Positions 44,427 through 52,200 of a stretch of 64,000 bases of DNA are shown piece after piece. The translations under genes were made by a program, and so were the position numbers. The notes under the pieces are model-generated. The model saw only the letters and a program-made list of their open reading frames with translations. It was not told where the DNA came from and ran no database searches. Location: positions 62,001 through 126,000 of the forward strand of contig DIFI01000013.1 of the NCBI GenBank assembly GCA_002419055.1, read 5' to 3'. Position 1 is the first letter of the stretch, and every line of letters begins with the position of its first letter. This DNA is from Peptococcaceae bacterium UBA5752. Lineage in GTDB: Bacteria > Bacillota > Dehalobacteriia > UBA4068.

Positions 44427-45812
44427 CTATTTTTTCTGCCGTTTGGCCAACTTAACCCGTTCGGAAGCAATTACCTGTGCTGTTGCTTCGGGCGCCGGTC
44501 CGCCATAAACATTACGGGCTGCTACGCAGCGCTGCGGTGATATAAAATCGTAAATGTCCTGCTCAAACAACTCAGACTCTTCGCGATATTTTTCCATCGG
44601 CAACTGCGAGAGATTGATGCCCTGTTGCTCACATAAAAGAACTAAACGGCCTGATACAGCGTGCGCCTCTCTAAAAGGCAATCCCTTTGCTGCCAAATAA
44701 TCGGCCACGTCTGTCGCATTAATAAAGCCGCCTTCTACACCTTTGAGCATTTTCTCTTTGTTAACTTTCATCGTCGCCAACATCGGCGCCATCACAGTCA
44801 AACAGTTTTTGACTGTATCGGCCGCATCAAAGAAAGCCTCTTTATCTTCCTGCATATCCTTGTTATAAGCCAGCGGCAAACCTTTCATCACTGTCAGTAT
44901 CGTCAGCAGATCACCATAAACGCGTCCGGTCTTGCCGCGAATCAACTCCGCCATATCGGGATTCTTTTTCTGCGGCATGATCGATGAACCGGTACTGTAA
45001 GCATCATCAAGGGTGATGAAAGAAAACTCATTGCTGCTCCAAAGAATTATTTCCTCACAAAAGCGAGAGAGGTGCATCATTAATATTGATGCGTCAGCTA
45101 AAAACTCCAACACAAAATCGCGATCTGAAACACCATCGAGTGAATTGGCACAAGGACAGAAAAATCCAAGTGCGGTGGCCGTATCCTCCCTATCTATTGG
45201 AAAACCTGTACCGGCTAAAGCACAACTGCCCAAAGGTGAAACAGATGTACGTTTGTCACAATCGTCAAAGCGTTCCATATCACGCGAAAACATCTGTTGA
45301 TAAGCCAGCAGATGATGGGCGAATGTCAGCGGTTGCGCTTTTTGCAGATGTGTATAACCAGGCATCACCGTCAGCCGATGCTGATCGGCAAGATCAATCA
45401 ACACGCCGGATAGCGCTACTAACAACTCTTGAACGGCAGCAATCTCGCCCCTTAGCGCCAGACGCAAATCCAAAGCAACTTGGTCATTGCGGCTGCGTGC
45501 AGTATGCAGCTTTTTGCCCAGCTGACCAATCTTTTCAGTTAGTAACTTTTCTATATTCATGTGGATATCTTCAGCAGCAGTATCAAATTCGACTTTGCCA
45601 TCTTCAATATCAGCCAGTACCGCCTGCAAACCGGAAATCAGCTGCTGACTTTCAGTAGTGCTGACAATACCGCATTTGCCTAACATGTCGGCATGAGCTA
45701 TTGATCCGGTTATATCCTCACGATACAGCCTTTGGTCAAATTGGATTGAGGATTGAAAGTCTTCTGCTATCTTATCAGTGCTTTTAATAAAGCGACCTCC
45801 CCATAATTTCAT
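44427..45812 (-). CDS. argH: Argininosuccinate lyase
   Basis: Splits argininosuccinate to arginine and fumarate; 461 residues, full length. The family signature GSSIMPQKKNPDMAELIRGK is intact, together with HTARSRNDQVALD and TVMPGYTHLQKAQP with its catalytic histidine. GGAGG stands before ATG 45812. No argG or other arginine gene lies nearby. It is upstream of iorAB on the same strand with about 47 bases between, so readthrough is possible. Confidence 0.96.
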   Translation of the reverse strand: MKLWGGRFIKSTDKIAEDFQSSIQFDQRLYREDITGSIAHADMLGKCGIVSTTESQQLISGLQAVLADIEDGKVEFDTAAEDIHMNIEKLLTEKIGQLGKKLHTARSRNDQVALDLRLALRGEIAAVQELLVALSGVLIDLADQHRLTVMPGYTHLQKAQPLTFAHHLLAYQQMFSRDMERFDDCDKRTSVSPLGSCALAGTGFPIDREDTATALGFFCPCANSLDGVSDRDFVLEFLADASILMMHLSRFCEEIILWSSNEFSFITLDDAYSTGSSIMPQKKNPDMAELIRGKTGRVYGDLLTILTVMKGLPLAYNKDMQEDKEAFFDAADTVKNCLTVMAPMLATMKVNKEKMLKGVEGGFINATDVADYLAAKGLPFREAHAVSGRLVLLCEQQGINLSQLPMEKYREESELFEQDIYDFISPQRCVAARNVYGGPAPEATAQVIASERVKLAKRQKK

Positions 45813-45997
45813 AAAGATACCGCCTCCTACAAATTATCTTTTAACTTGATATTATTCTACATATTTTATATTTTACCTGCATTAAGCTGCAACAAAAAAA
45901 ATCTCACTAAATATTAAATTATTTTATAAACCTCTTTAAAAAATATAGCGAACTATGTTAATATATGATGGGATATTTTGAAATAGGGAGTTATTTT

Positions 45998-47053
45998 ATG
46001 ACAATTTCTTTAAATACATTTTTGAGTAGTATTGCTGCACACCCGGTGTTATTAGTAATTGTAATTTTAAACCTTGGCGTAATTATTGTCAATGGCGCCA
46101 CCGACGCACCGAATGCTATTGCTACCTGCGTATCAACTCGTTCAATGACACCTAATAGGGCAATATTTATGGCTGCAGTTTTCAACTTAATTGGCGTAAT
46201 AGTTATGACACTGGTTAATACTTCAGTAGCACAAACAATATTTAACATGGTAAACTTTGGAGGAAACACCAACTATGCTTTAATCGCAATGGCCGCCGCC
46301 ATGGTAGCTATTATTTTTTGGGGTGTTTTCGCTTGGTTTTTTGGTATTCCCACCAGTGAAAGTCATAGTCTGATTGCCGGCATCTCCGGCGCCGCTATTG
46401 CATTGCAGGGGGGTATATCCGGCATTAACGGCGCTGAATGGATAAAAGTAATTTATGGGCTTGTTCTCTCAACCGGCCTGGGTTTTGTGGCAGGCTGGCT
46501 AACAACCAAAGCGGTGAGATTTAGTTGTCGGAATGTGAATTATTTCAAATCAATAAGATTTTTTAAAAATGCTCAAATCGGAGCGGCTGCCGGTATGGCC
46601 TTCATGCATGGAGCTCAAGACGGACAAAAATTTATGGGAACCCTTATGCTCGGCATAATCATTTCCACAGGATTAAGCCAAAGCGCCGATTTAGCATTTC
46701 CCCTATGGATGATGATACTCTGCTCTGTGGTAATGGGACTGGGGACCGCTATAGGTGGTAAAAAAATCATCAAATCCGTCGGAATGGATATGGTTAAGCT
46801 AAAAACATATCAAGGCTTCTCTGCCGATCTGGCGGCAGCTTTTTGTTTGCTCTTATCCTCGTTGACAGGTTTGCCTGTATCAACTACACATACTAAAACC
46901 TCGGCGATTATGGGTGTTGGCGCATCAAAAAGGCTCTCGGCTGTTAATTGGTCGATTGCCAATGAAATGGTCATGACCTGGGTGTTAACATTCCCCTGCT
47001 GCGGCCTCATAGGCTTTGTTCTGACTAAAATATTTTTGGCAGTATTATTATAA
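45998..47053 (+). CDS. PiT family inorganic phosphate transporter
   Basis: A low-affinity phosphate permease of 351 residues with about ten transmembrane segments. The duplicated PiT signatures are visible as NGATDAPNAIATCVSTRSM near the N-terminus and HGAQDGQKFMG in the second half, each followed by a serine-rich re-entrant region (GIPTSESHSLIAG and GLPVSTTHTKTSA). ATG 45998 has GGGAG seven bases upstream; ATG 45965 lacks a site. No PhoU-like partner is adjacent. Confidence 0.9.
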   Translation: MTISLNTFLSSIAAHPVLLVIVILNLGVIIVNGATDAPNAIATCVSTRSMTPNRAIFMAAVFNLIGVIVMTLVNTSVAQTIFNMVNFGGNTNYALIAMAAAMVAIIFWGVFAWFFGIPTSESHSLIAGISGAAIALQGGISGINGAEWIKVIYGLVLSTGLGFVAGWLTTKAVRFSCRNVNYFKSIRFFKNAQIGAAAGMAFMHGAQDGQKFMGTLMLGIIISTGLSQSADLAFPLWMMILCSVVMGLGTAIGGKKIIKSVGMDMVKLKTYQGFSADLAAAFCLLLSSLTGLPVSTTHTKTSAIMGVGASKRLSAVNWSIANEMVMTWVLTFPCCGLIGFVLTKIFLAVLL

Positions 47054-47065
47054 GAAGGTAACTGT

Positions 47066-47281
47066 ATGAATCAGATAAAAACTGGCCGCTGGCGTCATTT
47101 TAAAGGTAATGAATATCAAGTTTACTATACTGGCAAACATAGCGAAACTCAAGAAGAAGTTGTAGTATACCGCGCTCTTTATGGTGAACAAGGCGTTTGG
47201 GTTCGACCTCTTTCAATGTGGGATGATATCGTCGAATATAATGGACAGAAATTGAGGCGTTTCACTTATCTAGGAGAATAA
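47066..47281 (+). CDS. DUF1653 family protein
   Basis: A 71-residue protein matching the DUF1653 pattern: GRWRHFKGNEYQVYYTGKHSE, then VVVYRALYGEQGVWVRPLSMW and FTYLGE. Function unknown; the family is widespread. GAAGG precedes the ATG. It lies 12 bases after the phosphate transporter gene and 15 before the YaiI gene, so the three probably share a transcript. Confidence 0.85.
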   Translation: MNQIKTGRWRHFKGNEYQVYYTGKHSETQEEVVVYRALYGEQGVWVRPLSMWDDIVEYNGQKLRRFTYLGE

Positions 47282-47296
47282 CTTAGAGGTAATTAA

Positions 47297-47728
47297 ATGA
47301 AAATACTCATTGATGCTGATGGCTGCCCGGTTGTTGATGTATGTGTTAATTTAGCTACACAGCATAACTTAGAGTGTCTTATTCTCTGCGATACTGCTCA
47401 TATACTTGATAAACCAGGCGCCAAGACTTATATTTATGCTCAAGGTTCCGATAGTGTAGATTTTGCATTGGTTAATCTGGTTAATGATGGTGATATTGTT
47501 GTCACCCAGGACTATGGACTTGCTGCTATGTGCCTTGCCCGCAATTCAATTGTTATCAATCAAAATGGCATGGAATATACATCTGATAATATTGATGCAT
47601 TGTTGCTTTCCCGCCATACTGCAAAAAAAATCCGTAGATCTGGCGGAAGAATAAAAGGACCGGCCAAACGAACAAAAGAACAGGACAATGCCTTTATTGA
47701 AACACTATCCAAACTAATACCGAAATAG
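47297..47728 (+). CDS. YaiI/YqxD family protein (UPF0178, DUF188)
   Basis: A 143-residue PIN-like protein. MKILIDADGCPVVD, VTQDYGLAAMCLA and the C-terminal GPAKRTKEQDNAFIETL are characteristic. The conserved Asp residues at the N-terminus and in QDYGLA suggest a metal-dependent nuclease-like site, but no activity is established. It is the last gene of the small plus-strand run from the transporter; the intergenic stretch that follows carries the riboswitch promoter. Confidence 0.87.
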   Translation: MKILIDADGCPVVDVCVNLATQHNLECLILCDTAHILDKPGAKTYIYAQGSDSVDFALVNLVNDGDIVVTQDYGLAAMCLARNSIVINQNGMEYTSDNIDALLLSRHTAKKIRRSGGRIKGPAKRTKEQDNAFIETLSKLIPK

Positions 47729-47809
47729 AATTAGTTAGAAAATAGAGCCATATTTTAGCCTATTGTTTCTTAATTATAAATTAATGAATATAAAATTTTG
47801 ATTTATTTC

Positions 47810-47838
47810 TTGACAAATAATTGGTATTCTTGTATATT
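47810..47838 (+). promoter_or_regulatory. Predicted sigma-A promoter of the c-di-GMP-controlled transcript
   Basis: TTGACA (47810-47815), 17 bases, TATATT (47833-47838). The transcript would start about 30 bases before the first aptamer and cover both riboswitches and the transglutaminase-like gene. Confidence 0.8.
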
Positions 47839-47875
47839 ATTAATATCAAATAAGTGAATAGGTACAAATTTCAGG

Positions 47876-47972
47876 GATTTTCACTGATACTAGCAAACTA
47901 TTCGAAAGAATAGGACGCAAAGCTAAAGGGTCTAAGCTTTTTTTAAGTATGACAGCCTGGCTACCAAAGGGA
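47876..47972 (+). ncRNA. c-di-GMP-I (GEMM-I) riboswitch, first of two in tandem
   Basis: The RNA shows the GEMM-I core: GCAAACTATTCGAAAGAATA (GAAA tetraloop on the P2 stem), directly followed by GGACGCAAAGC, then AAGGGTCTAAG, a variable U-rich loop, and ATGACAGCCTGGCTACC as the 3-prime half of the P3 stem. These are the nucleotides forming the ligand pocket and tetraloop-receptor contact in the class. The variable loop here has seven U after C. No classic terminator follows, but a T run begins at about 47975. Confidence 0.93.
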
Positions 47973-48001
47973 TTTCTTTTTTGTCGTCTTTAAATTTCTG
48001 A

Positions 48002-48096
48002 GATTTTCACTGATACTAGCAAACTATTCGAAAGAATAGGACGCAAAGCTAAAGGGTCTAAACTTTTTTAAGTATGACAGCCTGGCTACCAAAGGA
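48002..48096 (+). ncRNA. c-di-GMP-I (GEMM-I) riboswitch, second of two in tandem
   Basis: A nearly identical copy of the first aptamer, 126 bases downstream. It differs in the variable loop (TAAAC instead of TAAGC and one U fewer). The 3-prime end, CTACCAAAGGAG, contains or touches the ribosome site of the next gene; ATG 48106 lies eight to ten bases on. This suggests that ligand binding changes access to the ribosome site. Confidence 0.93.
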
Positions 48097-48105
48097 GAGT
48101 CTTTT

Positions 48106-48906
48106 ATGAAGAAATTAATAATTGTTCTTGCAGTAATGATTTTTCTGTTTTCGGATGTCGCCTACGCCTCCGATCAAGTATCGTTTGAAATTGATACTTC
48201 TCAAAGCGATATTGGTGTGTTGACTGTTTCGCATCCGCAGTTTGAAAACCAAAAATACAAAATCTTAATACAAAAAGACGGTGCAAAATGTTATTTTGAC
48301 ATCGTACCCGATAAACAATCTGAGTGTTTCCCATTGGCAATGGGTGACGGAGAATATACAATTAAAATATTCAAAAATATTAGTAGTAATCAATACAGCA
48401 CTGTTTATAATAATGATGTTAATGTGTCATTATTAGATCAAGACCAGCCATATAAGCAATCAGTACAATCTATTGAATGGGATTATTCAATGGAGGCTAT
48501 CAAGGCAGCTAAAACATTAACTGAAAACCTGTCTACAGACGAAGAAAAAGTAAAAGCAATTTACAATTATGTAATCAAGAATATTAAATATGACTACACT
48601 AAAACAGCAGATACAATATCATCCACATATTTGCCTGATATCGAGGATACATATTCAACAGGTACCGGCATGTGTTACGATTTTGCTTCTCTTTTTTCAA
48701 GTATGTTAAGAAGCGTTGATATCCCTGCTAAATTGGTCAAAGGGTATACAACAAATTTCAACGGTTATCATGCATGGAATGAAGTTTACATAAATGACAA
48801 TTGGGAGACTATCGATACGACTTATGATTCTATAAAAAGACATAGTTATAGAAATTATAGTATGACAAAAGAAGCTGATGACTACACTGCAAAATATACA
48901 TATTAA
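48106..48906 (+). CDS. Secreted transglutaminase-like protein under c-di-GMP control
   Basis: A 266-residue exported protein: the signal peptide ends near residue 22 (DVAYA|S), then comes a beta-rich N-terminal part of about 100 residues. A transglutaminase-like core follows at about 130-255, with the catalytic triad cysteine in GTGMCYDFASLF, histidine in GYHAWNEVY and aspartate in TIDTTYDS. Such bacterial domains act as proteases or amide-bond-forming enzymes on cell-surface substrates. The AAGGAG ribosome site is at the end of the second riboswitch. It is monocistronic, with hairpins at 48985-49017 after it. Confidence 0.88.
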   Translation: MKKLIIVLAVMIFLFSDVAYASDQVSFEIDTSQSDIGVLTVSHPQFENQKYKILIQKDGAKCYFDIVPDKQSECFPLAMGDGEYTIKIFKNISSNQYSTVYNNDVNVSLLDQDQPYKQSVQSIEWDYSMEAIKAAKTLTENLSTDEEKVKAIYNYVIKNIKYDYTKTADTISSTYLPDIEDTYSTGTGMCYDFASLFSSMLRSVDIPAKLVKGYTTNFNGYHAWNEVYINDNWETIDTTYDSIKRHSYRNYSMTKEADDYTAKYTY

Positions 48907-48984
48907 GTTATTTAATATAATCTACTCTTTATAGCAAAATTTTGTAATTCATTAGCTTACAATAAAATATATCCTTCACTACTA

Positions 48985-49017
48985 AATAGCCGCCCAGCAT
49001 ACAGCTGGGCGGCTATT
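48985..49017 (+). terminator. Strong hairpin after the transglutaminase-like gene
   Basis: A 14-base-pair perfect stem (AATAGCCGCCCAGC with GCTGGGCGGCTATT) around a 5-base loop. The downstream T run is poor, so it may act with the next hairpin. Confidence 0.65.
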
Positions 49018-49157
49018 GAATTAATATTTAAACCAATCTTCGGTACTCCTTCGGTATGTTAATAATTCAAATATGACAATTGTGTTAATCAATAAGAATT
49101 GCTCTCAAATTTAGAATATATAATAATCTTGGCTAAAAAAACAACAAAAATATCTGC

Positions 49158-49202
49158 ATATTAATCATGACCCCACCTTGAAGGCGGGGTCATGATTAAT
49201 AT
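49158..49202. terminator. Long hairpin between convergent genes
   Basis: A 17-base-pair perfect stem, 49158-49174 with 49186-49202, closing an 11-base loop that itself can pair (CCT/AGG). It lies 35 bases past the stop of the giant SLH gene on the minus strand. Nothing else was found in 48907-49236. Confidence 0.7.
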
Positions 49203-49236
49203 ATTTATGGTTCAGTAATTAAGTTTAAGTGATGCT

Positions 49237-52200
49237 TTATTCGTTCCATACTTTATTCGCAGTGATAGAAGTCCAGGCTTCTACGTCAGTTGGAAGCGCA
49301 CGCTCATAATTATGAGAGTTAGTGGATTCAAGTATATCAAAGTAGAACCAGTCACTCTTGACAATATCGGGCCAATACTTGGTATTAGCATGTAAGCCAG
49401 CCTCATTAACCAAACGTTCAAGCACCCTGTTGATTAACGTTACCGATTCAGCTCGGGTAATGTTATTATCCGGTCTGAAAGTCCCGTCTTCATAGCCTTT
49501 AATCCAACCCTTTTCGCTTGACGAGTTTATGTACTTGGCAGCCCAGTGATCGGCAATATCGCTGAATTTATCTGTCCCAGTATAGCTCAATTCATCAAAC
49601 CTAGCCGCTATAGTAGCAAACTCTGCGCGAGTAATTGGTTCTTCAGGCCGGAATGTTCCGTCTGGATAACCAGTGATAATTCCGCCGGCTGCCAGCGTAG
49701 AAATCGCCTTATTCGACCATCTGCTAGCTTCAACATCACTAAAGGTATTTTTATCTGTATAGAATTGATCTCTTACATCATCAATCAACAAACGGTAGAA
49801 AATAGTAGCCACTTCTTCACGGGTGATTTCACCTAAAGGTCTGATGTCTCCATCGGGATAACCTTTGATATATGCGAAGTGATCTTCTTTTTCCAGGCCA
49901 CCGGATAACGGTACTTCATCATCAATAGTTGTAGTCGGCTTATTCTTGATAGTTAAGAATGCAGATACATATTGTAATGTGTAATTTTTAGCAATGAAGC
50001 CTGTTGAAGTATTATCGATCAAAGCTAATGTATTTTGATTGATCAGATAATTGCCATTAACTTCACCGGGATCACGGCTCAAAGCCCCACTGAACATTGG
50101 TACTTCATTATTTACACCGTTGGTATATGTATAGGTGAAAGCTGGATCAGCATTGCCTTTGTATTTTGTCTTTGCGTCAGCTGTAACTGTAATCTTCGCC
50201 GGGTCTATGGTTACGGTTGCCTGACCGATTACGGTATAGTAATTGTTATCAGTTGCCTGGAACTTGATTATCAGCGTACCGACGTTCGTCTGCGTCGGAC
50301 TGCTGGTCAGTGTATAGTCACTACCATCCCAGTACTTTATTGTCGCACCGCTTACATTACTTGTAGCATTTACGCCGTAGCTTTGGCCGTCATAGATCTT
50401 AACAACATTTTCGGCACCAACTGTCATGAATTCAGATTTGAAAATTACAAAGTCACCTTTAATTACCTTCACATTGTAATTACTGTTGGCTGTATAAGCA
50501 GCGCTAATCACTTCTGTATAGGTTCCTGCATCGTTTACTGTCGCGTTAGCACGGTTGTAGCTGATAGAGCCAAGGTCATCGTCGTTGACTAAACCGCTTA
50601 CTGTACCGATGAATATCGGATCGGACTCTCCAAATACTTTACTGGAATCTGCCACATCAATCGTTACCGTAGCTTTATCTACAGTAAAGTCACCCTTGAC
50701 TACTGTCACTTCGTAATTGCCGTTGGCGGTAAATGCGGCATTAAGTACATCTGCGTAGGTTCCGGCGTCCTCATCGTCGCCGATGCGGCTGTATGTTACT
50801 GTGCCGAGGTCATCTTCATCAACCAAGCCGACTACCGTGCCCGTAAATGCCGGGTCGGCTGCTCCGTAGGTCTTGCTCTTATCTGCTACTGTGATCGTAG
50901 CAGCTGCCTTATTAATGGTAACTGTCGCCTGGCCTTCTTTTGTTTCATAATTCGGATTCGTCGCCTGGAACTTCACTTCCAGTTCGCCAACATTCGTCCG
51001 CGTCGGGCTCGCATCCAGTGTATAGCCGGTGCCGTCCCAGTATTTGATCGTTGAGCCGGCCACACTGGCTGTAGCACTTACTCCGTAGCTGTGCCCATCA
51101 TAGGTCTTTACCACATTATCTGCGCCTACTGTCATGAAATCAGATTTGGTGATCACAAAGTCGCCTTTAGTGACCGTGACATTATAATTGCCGTTGGCTG
51201 TATAAGAAGCGTCAAGAACATCCGTGTAGGTGCCGACATCATTTATACCGGCGTTAGTACGAGTGTATATAATAGTGCCCAGGTCGGTGTTATTAACCAA
51301 GCCTACTGCCGTACCAATGAATATTGGATCAGATTGCCCAAATGCTTTACTGGAATTGGCTACATCAATCGTCACATTTGCTTTAGTGATGTTTACCGTA
51401 GCACTTGTGGTAGCAACCAGTGCTTCACCATTTCTGGCCTGAACATAGACTGTTACCGCACCATTTGTCACATTTGTATAAGTCGGTTTTGTTGTTTTCC
51501 AAGTTGATTGGTCCGTGCTGTAATATAACGTATATGCATCAGCGCCGTTGACTGTTATGCTGTGAGCAGCTCCGTCATATACTTCGTTATATCCGGCGGC
51601 GCTGATATTATCAGCCGTTTCTTTATATGCATAATAAAGATATACCTGACTGTTGGCGCTGTTGATTAATATATCTTGAGGACTATCGTCACATTGGCTG
51701 TGGGAGCTATAAAACGCATATGTCTTGCCACCGACCGAAATCGTCGAATCCGCAACAACATGCAACGTATCTCCATAAGCAACTGTTGTAGATGTAGATT
51801 GTAAAACTTTTGCTTGTGTCCTGTCAGAAGTAACCAATCCTAAATCCGTGATCATATGACCGTGGGAGTCTACAAGATAGCAATTAACATAGACCGTGCC
51901 GGCATTCACGCCCGCTTCCGGTATGGGGAATTGCTTGATCGTCGAATCACCGTCAACGTCTTTATAACTCATTGGCGTCTCTTTATTAGTCGGATAAGTT
52001 ACGCCCGGTAATGCGGACGGGTCTATCGTAACATAATAGCTCATCTTTATCGGACTCATCGCCTCAGTAATGGTGCCGATATTCCATGTGATCGTTTCCG
52101 TTGCCGCATTATAACTGGCTGTGCCAACAACATTTCCGTTTTTATCGGTGATTGTAATATTTGACGCATCGCCTACTAGGTTAAACTTATCGCCCATCGG

